DNA from: Bordetella genomosp. 4
GTDB taxonomy: Bacteria > Pseudomonadota > Gammaproteobacteria > Burkholderiales > Burkholderiaceae_B
DNA: 64,000 nt
Reading direction: 5' to 3'
Assembly (NCBI RefSeq): GCF_002261185.1
Contig: NZ_NEVQ01000021.1
Coordinates: 124,001-188,000, forward strand
Positions 24,983 to 34,328 of the stretch are shown piece by piece; the stretch's first letter is position 1, and each line of letters begins with the position of its first letter. The notes beneath the pieces are model-generated. The model was not told the DNA's origin. It saw only the letters and a list, made by a program, of their open reading frames with translations, and did no database searches. The position numbers and the translations under genes are program-made.

Positions 24983-25753
24983 ATGTCGACGTCTTTACGC
25001 ATTACCGGCCTGGTGAAAGAGTACCGGGCCGGCCAACCCGTACTGAAAGGGATAGACCTGCATGTGCAGGGTCAGGGCCTGACGGCCATCATCGGGCCGT
25101 CAGGGACGGGCAAGAGCACGCTGCTGCGTTGTATCAATCGGCTGATCGATCCGACGCGCGGCGAGATCGTGTTGCAAACCGAGGCGGGTACGGTCAATCT
25201 GGCTGGTATTCGTGGCACGGCGCTGCGTCAGGCGCGGCGCCGGATTGGCATGGTGTTCCAGGAATACAACTTGGTTGAACGCCTGACGGTGATGGAAAAC
25301 CTGCTGACGGGGCGTCTCGGATATAGCAGTGCAATAAAGGCCTGGATGCGCCGTTTCGAGGCTGATGATATCGAGCGTGCCTATCAGTTGCTGGATATCG
25401 TGGGGCTGGGTGGTTTTGGCGATCAGCGTGCGGATGCCTTGTCGGGTGGACAGCGGCAGCGTGTGGGGATTGCACGGGCGTTGATGCAGCGGCCGCAGTT
25501 GCTGTTGGCTGACGAGCCTACGTCGTCGTTGGATCCAAAGACCTCGGTCGAGATCATGGAGCTGTTGGCCGAACAAGGGAATGCCAGCGGCATCCCGGTG
25601 CTGGTGAATATTCACGATGTCGAGTTGGCGCGGCGTTATGCCAACCGTATCGTAGGGATGTCGGGCGGCCATGTAGTGTATGACGGTGATGGCCAGGGCC
25701 TGGATACCGCGACGCTGAAGGCGATCTACGGAGGCGAGTCGTGGCTGGAGTAA
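24983..25753 (+). CDS. phnC: Phosphonate-type ABC transporter ATP-binding protein
   Basis: A 256-aa ATPase with Walker [10 protein letters not shown] (about residues 37-45) and a Q-loop in [24 protein letters not shown], which is typical of PhnC. The ABC signature is [15 protein letters not shown], Walker B is [13 protein letters not shown], and an H-loop follows in [17 protein letters not shown]. It starts 2 bp after phnD and overlaps the next gene by 13 bp, so the genes are translationally coupled. It energises import through the two PhnE permeases. Confidence 0.94.
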   Translation: MSTSLRITGLVKEYRAGQPVLKGIDLHVQGQGLTAIIGPSGTGKSTLLRCINRLIDPTRGEIVLQTEAGTVNLAGIRGTALRQARRRIGMVFQEYNLVERLTVMENLLTGRLGYSSAIKAWMRRFEADDIERAYQLLDIVGLGGFGDQRADALSGGQRQRVGIARALMQRPQLLLADEPTSSLDPKTSVEIMELLAEQGNASGIPVLVNIHDVELARRYANRIVGMSGGHVVYDGDGQGLDTATLKAIYGGESWLE

Positions 25754-26607
25754 AGCGCCGTCCGTTTGCGATGTCTTGGCAGGCGAAGCTCAGCGCGCTG
25801 CTGATTTTTTTGTATGCGGTGTATGCGGCGGGCCAGCTGGATTTCAGTCTGGAACGCTTTCACAATGGCTTGGGCCATGCGGCGACGTTGCTGGGGCGGA
25901 TGTTTCCGCCGCATATTCAACAGCCCGACACGCTGTGGCAGGGGCTCGCAGAAAGCCTCGAAATCGCGGTGTTGGCGTCGGTGTTGGGGATCATCATCGC
26001 GCTGCCGATCGGGTTGTTGGGCGCGCGTAATTTGATGCCCTCGTGGGCGTCGTGGCCTGCTCGGGCCATCGTGGCCCTGTGCCGTTCGCTGCATCCGGTG
26101 ATTGTGGCGATCTTGTTCGTCAAAGCCGTGGGCTTTGGCGCGCTGGCGGGGATTTTGGCGTTGGCGGTGGCGTCGGTGGGGTTTATTGGAAAGCTCTTTA
26201 CCGAGTCTATCGAGGAAATCTCGCTCAAGCAGGTCGAGGCGGTACGCGCGACAGGTGCGTCGTTTGCCAATGTGATTTTGTTTGGCGTGTTGCCGCAGGT
26301 GTTTGCGCGCTTTATTGGCTTTGCGACGTATCAATTCGATTCGAATTTGCGTAATTCGACGATGGTCGGGATCGTGGGCGCAGGCGGGATCGGCGGGACT
26401 TTGTTCTCGGCGTTCCAACGTTTTGATTATGACTTTGTCGCGGCGATTTTGATTACCTTGATTGTGATCATTATGTTGGGCGAGGTGCTGGCGCGGTTTG
26501 TGCGTGCGGTGTTCTTGGATAATTTGGGATTCGATACGATTTTGCAGCGTCGATTCAATGCGGCGCGTGGGCTCGGTAGAAAGCCGTTGAATCAGGAGGA
26601 TGCATGA
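25741..26607 (+). CDS. phnE: Phosphonate-type ABC permease 1
   Basis: A 288-aa inner-membrane permease with about six helices. The EAA-type loop is visible in [31 protein letters not shown], and the C-terminal [22 protein letters not shown] is typical of PhnE. The GTG start overlaps the end of phnC by 13 bp; an in-frame ATG 30 bp further (MSWQAK) is an alternative. It pairs with the second permease to form the membrane channel. Confidence 0.92.
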   Translation: MAGVKRRPFAMSWQAKLSALLIFLYAVYAAGQLDFSLERFHNGLGHAATLLGRMFPPHIQQPDTLWQGLAESLEIAVLASVLGIIIALPIGLLGARNLMPSWASWPARAIVALCRSLHPVIVAILFVKAVGFGALAGILALAVASVGFIGKLFTESIEEISLKQVEAVRATGASFANVILFGVLPQVFARFIGFATYQFDSNLRNSTMVGIVGAGGIGGTLFSAFQRFDYDFVAAILITLIVIIMLGEVLARFVRAVFLDNLGFDTILQRRFNAARGLGRKPLNQEDA

Positions 26608-27428
26608 ATACCTCCGCAACGAGTTTGACGGCAACGGCATATCCGCGCACGTGGCAACGGTACACGATGGGGCAGCGGCTGCTGCGCTTTGCGTTGTATC
26701 TGGTGGTGGTGGCGGCGATTGTGCAGGCGCTGCGCAGTGTCGAGATCATCCCCGAGTTTCTGTATGACGCGCCGGAGCAGATGGCTGATCTGCTTGGCCG
26801 GATGTGGCCGATCGATTGGGCGTATTACCCAGAGGGCGTGCATGGCGCGTTGATGGAGACGCTGCACATTGCCACGCTGGGCACGATTCTGTCGGTGATA
26901 TTGGCGGTGCCGGTGGGGTTGCTGGCGGCGAACAACTTGACGCCGAACCGGCTGATCAATCAGTTAGCACGGTTGATTCTGGTGTCTAGCCGTTCGGTGA
27001 ACTCGCTGGTGTGGGCGCTGCTGTTTATCGCGATCTTCGGGCCTGGGGCGCTGGCGGGTACGTTGGCAATTGCGTTTCGGTCTATCGGCTTTGTAGGCAA
27101 GCTGGTGGGCGAAGCGATCGAGGAAGCACAACGGGGTCCGGTCGAGGCATTGACGGCGACTGGCGCGAGCTCGGGCGCTGTGCTGTGGTATGGCTATTGG
27201 CCGCAGATCCGGCCGGCGTTCTGGTCGATTGTGCTGCTGCGTTGGGATATCAATGTGCGCGAATCGGCTGTGCTCGGTTTGGTCGGTGCAGGCGGAATCG
27301 GGATGGCGCTGGATACGGCGTTGAATCTGTTCCAGTGGGATCGTGTGGCGTTGGTGCTGGCGGCGATTTTCGCGGTGGTGATTGTCGCGGAGGTCATTAT
27401 TACGCAGGCGCGGAAGCGGATTTTGTAG
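26604..27428 (+). CDS. phnE: Phosphonate-type ABC permease 2
   Basis: A 274-aa paralogue of the preceding permease with the same loop (IEEAQRGPVEALTATGASSGAVLWYGYWPQ) and C-terminal LGLVGAGGIGMALDTALNLFQWD. Its ATG overlaps the previous stop by 4 bp. Two PhnE genes are known in several phosphonate and phosphite importers, where they form a heterodimeric permease. It is the last gene of the unit; a long hairpin follows at 27514. Confidence 0.92.
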   Translation: MNTSATSLTATAYPRTWQRYTMGQRLLRFALYLVVVAAIVQALRSVEIIPEFLYDAPEQMADLLGRMWPIDWAYYPEGVHGALMETLHIATLGTILSVILAVPVGLLAANNLTPNRLINQLARLILVSSRSVNSLVWALLFIAIFGPGALAGTLAIAFRSIGFVGKLVGEAIEEAQRGPVEALTATGASSGAVLWYGYWPQIRPAFWSIVLLRWDINVRESAVLGLVGAGGIGMALDTALNLFQWDRVALVLAAIFAVVIVAEVIITQARKRIL

Positions 27429-27513
27429 CGCGACAAAAATTATTATTCAGCGCGGCTCTTCCGGTGACACGGCATTGTGGGAATGATGCCTCGGTCATGA
27501 TAAAAGTCGACGA

Positions 27514-27545
27514 ATCAAGCTAGCTGCTGCAGCAGTTAGCTTGAT
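27514..27545. terminator. Bidirectional hairpin terminator after the phn operon
   Basis: ATCAAGCTAGCTGC pairs with GCAGTTAGCTTGAT around a TGCA centre, a 14-bp stem with one G-T. It is followed by CAGTTTT on the plus strand. It lies between two convergent units (phn genes and the oxidoreductase). Confidence 0.65.
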
Positions 27546-27581
27546 CGCAATCAGTTTTGCGCTCGCTGGGTGTCGGCCACG

Positions 27582-28559
27582 TCAGTTCGGATTCGGCGAC
27601 GGAATGACAGCGATAGCGATTTTTCCGCGTAGTCCATTATCACGACTCTCGAGGCGAGCATGAGCAAGAGGAATCTCGGCTAATGAGTATGTCGCCCCGA
27701 CATGGGGCCGCAGTTGGCCGCGCTCAACTAACGCGCTTAGTTCATTGAGCTTGCCACGATTCTGTCTGGTGAACACGAAGTGGTAACTCGCGTTCTTGCC
27801 CCAGGCGTTGATGAGGTTTTGCGGCTGCGCGATATCGACAATCGAAACGAGCCGGCCGAGCTGTGCTAGCGCATCCGGACTGCGGGTAAGCGTGTCGCCG
27901 CCGATAGTATCGAAAACGACGTCTACGCCCTGGCCCCCTGTTTCACGCATGACGGCCTCGACATAGTCTTCGTTTTTGTAGTCGATGACGACATCGGCTC
28001 CCATGCTGCGTGCGAACTCGAAATTTTCCTCTCGCACAGTGGTTATTACCCTCGCACCGATGGACTTCGCCAGTTGAATGGCCACGTGCCCTACGCCTCC
28101 TGCGCCGCCGTGCACCAAAATGCTTTCACCGACGCGCAGGCCTGCGCGCACGACGAGCGCTTCCCATGCAGTCCCTCCGACCAGGCTCAGGCTCGCGGCT
28201 TCCAGATGACTGAGTGAGGCCGGTTTCTTCGCTACGATGTTTTCGGCAGCGACGTGGTATTCGGCATAGCTGCCTGGGCCATCGAAAATCTGGGGCGTAT
28301 ACCAAACCTCGTCGCCTGGGACAAAGGCTGTCACGCCTGCGCCGATTGCTTCGACTACACCGGAAACATCGTGTCCGGTAATGGCCGGCAGTGGCACCAG
28401 GCTGGGATAGTCCCCGCGCCGTACCTGATAGTCCAAGGGGTTGATGGAAGTCGCGTGAACGCGAACCAGAACTTGGCCTGCTCCCGGCTCCGGTTTGGGC
28501 ACTTCACGAAGTTCAAATGCGTCTGGACCGCCAAAAGTGTTGAGGATGATTGCTTTCAT
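27582..28559 (-). CDS. Zinc-free MDR-family quinone oxidoreductase / enone reductase
   Basis: A 325-aa medium-chain dehydrogenase/reductase. [25 protein letters not shown] marks the N-terminal GroES-like domain. The NADPH site is [25 protein letters not shown] (the GGAGGVG motif of quinone reductases). The structural zinc cysteines are absent. Members reduce quinones or activated C=C bonds using NADPH. It lies 62 bp downstream of an ArsR-type regulator on the same strand, and an operator identical in pattern to that of the regulator gene precedes its ATG. It is therefore probably derepressed by a reactive compound or thiol stress, which is an inference. Confidence 0.9.
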   Translation of the reverse strand: MKAIILNTFGGPDAFELREVPKPEPGAGQVLVRVHATSINPLDYQVRRGDYPSLVPLPAITGHDVSGVVEAIGAGVTAFVPGDEVWYTPQIFDGPGSYAEYHVAAENIVAKKPASLSHLEAASLSLVGGTAWEALVVRAGLRVGESILVHGGAGGVGHVAIQLAKSIGARVITTVREENFEFARSMGADVVIDYKNEDYVEAVMRETGGQGVDVVFDTIGGDTLTRSPDALAQLGRLVSIVDIAQPQNLINAWGKNASYHFVFTRQNRGKLNELSALVERGQLRPHVGATYSLAEIPLAHARLESRDNGLRGKIAIAVIPSPNPN

Positions 28560-28584
28560 TGGAATCTCACTTCGATAAAAAGGG

Positions 28585-28604
28585 ATATCGGGATTTTTCG
28601 ATAT
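28585..28604. promoter_or_regulatory. ArsR-type operator upstream of the oxidoreductase
   Basis: ATATCG-N8-CGATAT, 26 bp upstream of the oxidoreductase ATG. It has the same arms and the same 8-nt spacer as the site upstream of the regulator gene at 28934. Confidence 0.75.
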
Positions 28605-28621
28605 TTAGGGATAAAAATTTT

Positions 28622-28924
28622 TTAAAGGTCTTTGCCGATGAGTTTGGCGAGCGTACTGATGGCTTCTTCGTTTCGCTTGTAATAGGTCCACTGACCAATG
28701 CGTTGGACTTCAACCAGGCCGGCTCTTTGCAGAGTGGCAAGATAGTCGGAGACCGTAGATTGCGACAGTCCAACGCCCTCTTGGATACTGCTGACACAGA
28801 CCCCTACCGTATGAACGTCCCCTTCGTCTTGCGGGGGGAAGTTCTTTACGGGGTCTTTTAACCGCTGCAAGATTTCCAGACGAGTGCGGTTCGAGAGGGC
28901 TTTGAATATTTCGAGTAAGTCCAT
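28622..28924 (-). CDS. ArsR-family winged-helix repressor
   Basis: A 100-aa regulator: MDLLEIFKALSNRTRLEILQRLKDP, then VCVSSIQEGVGLSQSTVSDYLATLQRAGLVEVQRIGQWTYYKRNE, the ArsR helix-turn-helix and wing. I chose the ATG at 28924 because a longer in-frame start at 29026 would run through the operator. Cys and His residues near the HTH (DVHTVGVCVSS) might sense a metal or an electrophile, but the classical CxCxxC metal site is missing. It is transcribed with, or just before, the oxidoreductase. Autoregulation is indicated by the operator 10 bp before its start. Confidence 0.9.
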   Translation of the reverse strand: MDLLEIFKALSNRTRLEILQRLKDPVKNFPPQDEGDVHTVGVCVSSIQEGVGLSQSTVSDYLATLQRAGLVEVQRIGQWTYYKRNEEAISTLAKLIGKDL

Positions 28925-28933
28925 GAGGGGATT

Positions 28934-28953
28934 ATATCGGAATTTAGCGATAT
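28934..28953. promoter_or_regulatory. ArsR-type operator upstream of its own gene
   Basis: ATATCG-N8-CGATAT, located 10 bp upstream of the regulator's ATG. It is the same motif as at 28585-28604, which strongly suggests both are bound by this regulator. Confidence 0.78.
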
Positions 28954-29135
28954 GCCAATTTATCGAAAAATCAGCACAGATAACTGGGATAACGACAGGG
29001 ACGGCAGGCCCGGCAAACCACTGCACTTGGTGACCCGAGAGGCCTGCGTTCGTTGATGAATTATTTATGACATGTCATCAAATTTTAGGTCGTATTGGGT
29101 AACATGCCCCGTTCCCCCAGTACTGATCGCGGACC

Positions 29136-30788
29136 ATGTCAGAACAAGAATTGAAGTTGCACGTCCCCGCCGCTGCGCGCCGGGCAGTTTTACAAGAGGT
29201 CCGCCAACAGGACGCCACGCGCATCCGGCTGCATGCCCTGTATTTTGATACCCCGACCCGAGAATTGGCCCGCGCGCGTATTGCGCTGCGGCTGCGCAAG
29301 GAGGGACGTGATTGGGTACAGACGCTCAAGATGCCTGGCGCGGATGCCATCACGCGGGTCGAGATCAATCATCCTCGGCCAGGTCCGGTGCTGGATTTGT
29401 CGGTCTATGCGGGTACGGAGTTCGAGGGTCCGCTGTCCTCGTTGAAGGGCGAATTGGGCCTGCGCTACGAGACTGATGTGCAGCGTCTGCTGCGCAAGGT
29501 CCGCAGCCGCCACGGCACGATCGAGCTGGCCTACGACACGGGCGTGCTGCGCGCCGCGTCGCTGGAGCTGCCGATTTCGGAATTGGAATTTGAACTGGTG
29601 TCGGGCCGTCCTGCCGCGATTTTCTCGGTAGCGCGGCGTTGGCAGCAGCGTCACGGTCTGGTGCTGGATGCGCGCAGCAAGTCTGAACGCGGCGATGCGC
29701 TCGCCGGCCTGGCGCGCGAGTTGGCGGAACAGGATGCCACGGGCGATGCCGAGACATTGCAAGAGCGTCGCAGCAAGGCGATTGCGCGCTTTTGGGCGCC
29801 GTGCGGCGCTGCGCCAGCGACGCTGGATGACAGCATGACGCCGCCTCAGGCGATGGGCCGCATCGCCGGAGAATGCCTGGATCAGATTGCCCGCAATGCC
29901 GCTGTGTTGGCAGAGGTGGATACGTTGGGCATCTATCCTGCCGGCAACTCGGAACATGTGCATCAGTTGCGGGTAGGGATGCGCCGTTTGCGTTCGGCCT
30001 GGCGTTTGTTCGACGGCTGGATTGCACCGCCGCCCGCCCCCGTGTTGGAAGGCGTGCGTACGCTGTTTGCCGCGTTCGGGCAAAACCGCGATCAGGATGT
30101 GTTGAACGAGACGGTCACGCCTGTGTTGCAGCGTGCCGGGATGCCGGCCATCAATTTTGATGTGCCGCCGCCGGATGTGGATTCGCAAAGCATTGCGTCT
30201 GGCAAGGCTTTCCAAGGTTGGTTGCTGGATACGCTGGAATGGAGTCTGGACGTGCAACCTCCGGCGCCAGCTGCCCTGCCCGAGATGGCCGAACCCTCTG
30301 ACGCTGCGCCCGAGCCGAGTTTCAGCCTGGATGGAACTGCGCCTGCCGCTGCGGCGACGCCTACGCTGATTATTCCAATGACGTCGAACACCGAGCCGCC
30401 TACGTTGCGCAAGCTGCTGACCAAGCGCCTGCATCGTTGGCACACCAAGGTGGCCGAGCAAGGCAAGAACTTTGCGGCGCTGGATATTCCGGCACGCCAT
30501 GATCTGCGCAAACGCGGTAAACGCCTGCGCTATGGCTTGGCGTTCGCGGAATCGCTGTTGCCGCAAGTACGGCTGCGCGGTTATCGCAAGCAGTTGGCGC
30601 AGGTGCAGGATCTGTTGGGTGAGATCAATGACCTGGCGATGGCGAAAGACTATTACCAGGCTTGTGTCGGCACGCATCCCCAAGCATGGTTTGCGTTGGG
30701 ATGGATCAGTGCGCGATTGGAAAAGCTGACTGTCGAGGCGCAAGCGGCGTTCGATCAGCTGGCAGCGAGCAAGCCGTTTTGGAAATGA
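29136..30788 (+). CDS. CYTH and CHAD domain protein (inorganic triphosphatase-like)
   Basis: A 550-aa protein. The N-terminal CYTH domain starts with the acidic/basic signature EQELKLHV and continues with HALYFDTPTRELARARIALRLRKEG, TLKMPG and ISELEFELVSG, which line the triphosphate tunnel. The C-terminal CHAD domain has its two histidine helices (VHQLRVGMRRLRSAWRLF near residue 275, HDLRKRGKRLRYGLAF near residue 455). A proline/alanine-rich insert of about 90 residues lies within the CHAD region. CYTH proteins hydrolyse inorganic triphosphate or related tunnel substrates, and CHAD binds polyphosphate. The gene is monocistronic with a terminator directly after. Confidence 0.93.
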   Translation: MSEQELKLHVPAAARRAVLQEVRQQDATRIRLHALYFDTPTRELARARIALRLRKEGRDWVQTLKMPGADAITRVEINHPRPGPVLDLSVYAGTEFEGPLSSLKGELGLRYETDVQRLLRKVRSRHGTIELAYDTGVLRAASLELPISELEFELVSGRPAAIFSVARRWQQRHGLVLDARSKSERGDALAGLARELAEQDATGDAETLQERRSKAIARFWAPCGAAPATLDDSMTPPQAMGRIAGECLDQIARNAAVLAEVDTLGIYPAGNSEHVHQLRVGMRRLRSAWRLFDGWIAPPPAPVLEGVRTLFAAFGQNRDQDVLNETVTPVLQRAGMPAINFDVPPPDVDSQSIASGKAFQGWLLDTLEWSLDVQPPAPAALPEMAEPSDAAPEPSFSLDGTAPAAAATPTLIIPMTSNTEPPTLRKLLTKRLHRWHTKVAEQGKNFAALDIPARHDLRKRGKRLRYGLAFAESLLPQVRLRGYRKQLAQVQDLLGEINDLAMAKDYYQACVGTHPQAWFALGWISARLEKLTVEAQAAFDQLAASKPFWK

Positions 30789-30796
30789 CGTGAAAG

Positions 30797-30815
30797 CCGG
30801 CGGATGATTCGCCGG
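30797..30815. terminator. Small hairpin after the CYTH-CHAD gene
   Basis: CCGGCG, loop GATGATT, CGCCGG, immediately downstream of the stop codon and upstream of the stronger terminator. Confidence 0.4.
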
Positions 30816-30830
30816 TGCGTGATTGCTGAC

Positions 30831-30856
30831 AAACCCTCCCGTAATACGGAGGGTTT
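30831..30856 (+). terminator. Rho-independent terminator after the CYTH-CHAD gene
   Basis: AAACCCTCC (30831-30839) pairs with GGAGGGTTT (30848-30856) around an 8-nt loop and is followed by GTT. The stem carries its own A/T tracts, so it can act in both directions between this gene and the convergent ftsY. Confidence 0.8.
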
Positions 30857-30982
30857 GTTCATTTGAAGATCTGTCAGACGATCGCAGCGGAATGGCCGCA
30901 TCGCATCAAAAAGTTCAGGGCCGCTCGGTCTATGCAGACCGGCGGCCCTGTGTGTTGGGTGGCGCGGACGCGATGCTTGCGC

Positions 30983-32626
30983 TTAATCCGCCAACAACGC
31001 GCCGGCGAACTCGTCAGCGACGAAAGGCTGCAGGTCTTCCATGCCCTCGCCTACGCCGATCCAGTAAACAGGGATCGGGCGCACGCCGTTGCTGCCTGCG
31101 GCGACGGCAGCGAGCGTGCCGCCTTTAGCCGTGCCGTCGAGTTTGGTGACGACCAGGCCCGTCAGATTGATGGCGGCGTCAAAGGCGCGGATTTGCGCCA
31201 GGACGTTCTGGCCGGTGTTGCCGTCGACCACGAGCAGGACTTCGTGAGGGGCGGCGCTGTCGGCTTTGCCGATGACGCGGCGGATTTTTTTCAGCTCTTC
31301 CATCAGGTGCAGCTGAGTGGGCAGGCGGCCCGCGGTATCGACCATGACCACGCCAGTACCGCGTGCGCGGCCGGCGTTGACGGCGTCGTATGCCACGGCG
31401 GCGGGATCGCCACCCTCTTGGGCGATGACGCTGACGTTATTGCGGCTGCCCCATTCGATCAATTGCTCGCGCGCGGCGGCGCGGAAGGTATCGCCTGCGG
31501 CCAGCAGGACGCTCGCGCCTTGGCGCTGGAAGGTATGGGCCAGCTTGCCGATGGAGGTGGTTTTGCCTGCGCCGTTGACGCCGGCGATCATGACGACGAG
31601 CGGCTTGGCCTTTTGCAGGTCGAAGGAGCGTTCCAGCGGCCGCAGATGATCGGCCAGCAAGGCGCGCAATGCGGCTTTGACTTTGGCTGGGTCTTCGATG
31701 CGTTCTTTGCGTACGCGGGCGCGCAGTGCGGTCAGGAGCTTTTCTGTGGCCTCCAGCCCGGCATCGGCCATGATCAGCGCGGACTCGAGTTCCTCGAAGA
31801 GGTTTTCGTCGACTTTGACGCCGACGAACAAGCCGCCCAAGCTTTGCCCCGTGCGAGCCAGACCCTGTTTGAGGCGGCCTAGCCAGGAGGTTTTCTTGGC
31901 TGGGGCCTCAGCGGGCGGTGCAACGGGGGCCGGGGCCGCGACGGTTGGCGCAGCAGGCGGAATAGACGGTGCAGACGCGCTGGGCACAGCGGCCGCGGGT
32001 GCTTGCGGCGGCGTGGTCGCCACGGGCGATGCCGCAGGGGCAGAAGTCGCGGCGTTAGCCGATGCAGACGCTGACGTTTGTGCCGGTGCGGGCGCAGGCG
32101 CTTGCGCCGGTGCTACCGCTACGGGCGGCGCTGAGGGAGCAGGCGCGCGGGCTGGTTCAGCCTCTGGCGACTGCGGCGATGTCGTCGCTACGGGTGCTGC
32201 TGGCGGCACGGATGCGGGGGCGCCAGCCGGAGTAGCAGCGGACGTCGCGGGTGAAGGGGTTTCCGGCGCAGCAGCAGGCCGGGTCGTCACGGAGCTGGCC
32301 GCAAGCGCACCGGCCATGGACGATCTGCCCGCGGAGGCCGCAGCGGGGGTCGGAGCAGAACCCGCCGCAGGCTCGCTGTGCGGGCGCTCGGCCGCTGCGG
32401 GCGTCGCGGGCGTCGTATCGCCTGCGTGACCGCTGGGTTCGGGCGTCTGGTCTCTAGTGGCCTCGTTGGCGCGTGCAACGGGCAAGGAAGGGACAGCAGG
32501 AGGCTCGGCCGGGGCCTGCTGGGGCGCGGGCTCGTCGGCCAGGCGCGGCTCGTCTGCGGGCGGGGCAGCGTCAGGCTGCACCGGCGCGGCAGGCGGCGGA
32601 GATTTTTTCTTGAAGAAACGGAACAT
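30983..32626 (-). CDS. ftsY: Signal recognition particle receptor FtsY
   Basis: A 547-aa SRP-receptor GTPase that targets nascent membrane proteins to the translocon. The start MFRFFKKKS at 32626 gives the expected short amphipathic, membrane-binding N-terminus. About 230 residues rich in Ala and Pro follow in place of the usual acidic A domain. The N domain (TSWLGRLKQGLARTGQSLGGLF) and G domain carry GVNGAGKTTSIGKLA, DTFRAAAREQL, VDTAGRLPTQ and TKLDGTAKGG. An upstream in-frame ATG at 32665 is less likely. It is divergent from rsmD, as in many proteobacteria. Confidence 0.96.
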   Translation of the reverse strand: MFRFFKKKSPPPAAPVQPDAAPPADEPRLADEPAPQQAPAEPPAVPSLPVARANEATRDQTPEPSGHAGDTTPATPAAAERPHSEPAAGSAPTPAAASAGRSSMAGALAASSVTTRPAAAPETPSPATSAATPAGAPASVPPAAPVATTSPQSPEAEPARAPAPSAPPVAVAPAQAPAPAPAQTSASASANAATSAPAASPVATTPPQAPAAAVPSASAPSIPPAAPTVAAPAPVAPPAEAPAKKTSWLGRLKQGLARTGQSLGGLFVGVKVDENLFEELESALIMADAGLEATEKLLTALRARVRKERIEDPAKVKAALRALLADHLRPLERSFDLQKAKPLVVMIAGVNGAGKTTSIGKLAHTFQRQGASVLLAAGDTFRAAAREQLIEWGSRNNVSVIAQEGGDPAAVAYDAVNAGRARGTGVVMVDTAGRLPTQLHLMEELKKIRRVIGKADSAAPHEVLLVVDGNTGQNVLAQIRAFDAAINLTGLVVTKLDGTAKGGTLAAVAAGSNGVRPIPVYWIGVGEGMEDLQPFVADEFAGALLAD

Positions 32627-32710
32627 GGGTGAAAGTATATTCGGTTCCCCGCAGTGCAGCAGCACGGCTCCCCTACCCGGCTGCTATATTCGCGCTGGAG
32701 GTTCGCTTTC

Positions 32711-33292
32711 TTGAAAAAACCAAATACGGGCAATAAGCCCATCCGTATCGTTGCCGGGCAATACCGGCGCACGCCTATCGCCGTGCCCGATGTGCCCGGC
32801 CTGCGCCCCACGCCGGATCGCGTGCGGGAAACGCTGTTCAATTGGCTGACCCATTTGTGGGATGGAAACTACACCGGCAAACGCGTGCTGGATTTGTTCG
32901 CCGGCAGCGGCGCCCTGGGGTTCGAGGCTGCATCGCGCGGCGCCACCCAGGTGCAAATGGTCGAAAATAACCGTACGGCCATTGCTGCACTGCGGGCATT
33001 GCGTGACAAGCTCAAGGCGGACGCCGTGCGCATTCACGCGGGCGAGGCGCTACAGGTTGTCCAGCGCATGGACGCGTCGCGGTTCGATCTGATTTTGCTG
33101 GATCCGCCGTTCAATCAGGACTGGTTGCCCCGTTTATGGCCATTATTACCCGGCATTTTGGCCGAAGATGGCCTGATTTATATAGAGTCCGAGGCTGCGC
33201 TGGCCCCCCCTGACGAGTTCGAGGTGTTGCGTCAGGATCGGGCCGGGGCGGTGCACTACGGACTGGTGCAATTTGCTGCAATGCAGAAATAG
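32711..33292 (+). CDS. rsmD: 16S rRNA (guanine(966)-N(2))-methyltransferase
   Basis: A 193-aa RNA methyltransferase that modifies G966 of 16S rRNA. It begins with [22 protein letters not shown]. The family motif [16 protein letters not shown] is followed by the SAM-binding [19 protein letters not shown] and the catalytic LILLDPPF (DPPF in place of NPPY). I chose the TTG at 32711, 10 nt after a GGAGG sequence; an in-frame ATG at 32654 adds 19 residues that do not fit the family. It is divergent from ftsY, with coaD downstream. Confidence 0.92.
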   Translation: MKKPNTGNKPIRIVAGQYRRTPIAVPDVPGLRPTPDRVRETLFNWLTHLWDGNYTGKRVLDLFAGSGALGFEAASRGATQVQMVENNRTAIAALRALRDKLKADAVRIHAGEALQVVQRMDASRFDLILLDPPFNQDWLPRLWPLLPGILAEDGLIYIESEAALAPPDEFEVLRQDRAGAVHYGLVQFAAMQK

Positions 33293-33350
33293 ATCAATAA
33301 TCCGCAGTTCGGAGGAAGGTTTAAGCAAGTTACGAGGATACGGAGCCCCC

Positions 33351-33881
33351 ATGATTACCGCTGTCTACCCCGGCACGTTTGACCCGCTGACCCGCGGCCA
33401 CGAGGATCTGGTGCGCCGCGCTGCCGCCCTGTTCGACAAAGTCGTCGTGGGGATCGCGCACAGCCGCAACAAGAAACCGTTCTTCAGCGTCGACGAACGC
33501 GTAGAAATCGCCCAGGAAGTCCTGGGACATTATCCGAACGTCGAAGTCCGCAGCTTCGCCGGGCTGCTCAAGGACTTTGTGCGCGAGCAAAATGGCCGGG
33601 TGATCGTGCGCGGCCTGCGGGCGGTATCTGATTTCGAATACGAGTTTCAGATGGCTGGCATGAATCGCCACTTGCTGCCCGAAGTCGAAACGATGTTCAT
33701 GACGCCGTCGGATCAGTACCAGTTCATCTCGGGCACGATTGTGCGCGAAATCGCCCAGCTGGGCGGAGACGTCAGCAAATTCGTGTTCCCGTCGGTCGAA
33801 CGCTGGCTGCAAGCCAAGGCCAAGGAACACCGCGAGCAGTCCTGGCCGGCAGCCGGTGGCGCCCCCGCACCGACCGCGTAA
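33351..33881 (+). CDS. coaD: Pantetheine-phosphate adenylyltransferase
   Basis: A 176-aa enzyme for the fourth step of coenzyme A synthesis (4'-phosphopantetheine + ATP to dephospho-CoA). [20 protein letters not shown] contains the nucleotidyltransferase T-x-GH motif (TRGH, residues 14-17). [20 protein letters not shown] and [23 protein letters not shown] are conserved in CoaD. CGGAG precedes the ATG. It lies 58 bp downstream of rsmD on the same strand. The C-terminal tail (about 15 residues rich in Ala/Pro) is an extension. Confidence 0.96.
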   Translation: MITAVYPGTFDPLTRGHEDLVRRAAALFDKVVVGIAHSRNKKPFFSVDERVEIAQEVLGHYPNVEVRSFAGLLKDFVREQNGRVIVRGLRAVSDFEYEFQMAGMNRHLLPEVETMFMTPSDQYQFISGTIVREIAQLGGDVSKFVFPSVERWLQAKAKEHREQSWPAAGGAPAPTA

Positions 33882-34024
33882 TGCGGGTGTTTCATGAGTG
33901 CCGGCCTGATCTGGCAGTCAATCTGTCAATGCGCATGATGACTCGCAGCCAATGGATGCCCTGTCCGCCGCGCTTGCTCTGCTGACGCAGGGCAAGCGCA
34001 TCATTCGCGGCTCTGCGCACGGCG

Positions 34025-34035
34025 GGCGTACAATG
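34025..34035 (+). promoter_or_regulatory. Candidate -10 element for the ferredoxin gene
   Basis: GGCGTACAATGG contains a TACAAT hexamer about 40 bp before the ferredoxin ATG. No convincing -35 was found at the right spacing, so this is tentative. Confidence 0.3.
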
Positions 34036-34073
34036 GATGTGTTCTGCACATCTGCGCCGATACGCCCTCTGTC

Positions 34074-34328
34074 ATGGCTTTAACGATCACCGAAGAATGC
34101 ATTAATTGCGACGTCTGCGAGCCGCAATGTCCCAACGAGGCCATCTCGATGGGCGAGGACTATTACGTCATCGATCCGGATCGTTGCACGGAATGCGTGG
34201 GGCATCATGACGAACCGCAGTGCAAGGTCGTGTGCCCGGTCGAATGCATTGAATTGCATCCCCAGTGGCACGAGGGGCAGGAAGCCCTGATGGCCAAATA
34301 CTACCGCCTGACAAAATCCGCCGCGTGA
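34074..34328 (+). CDS. YfhL-family 4Fe-4S dicluster ferredoxin
   Basis: An 84-aa ferredoxin that ligates two 4Fe-4S clusters. The first set is CINCDVCEPQCP (Cys9, 12, 15, 19) and the second is Cys38, Cys41, Cys50 and Cys54, with the 8-residue insertion typical of the YfhL/Alvin class. These proteins transfer low-potential electrons. Location downstream of coaD is common in betaproteobacteria. Its stop overlaps the start of the BenE-like gene (GTGA). Confidence 0.94.
   Translation: MALTITEECINCDVCEPQCPNEAISMGEDYYVIDPDRCTECVGHHDEPQCKVVCPVECIELHPQWHEGQEALMAKYYRLTKSAA

Noticed and set aside
29190-30743. A 517-codon minus-strand frame opposite the CYTH-CHAD gene
   Set aside because: The plus-strand protein has clear CYTH and CHAD motifs. 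The minus-strand translation is Arg/Gln-rich with no domain, a shadow of high-GC codon bias.
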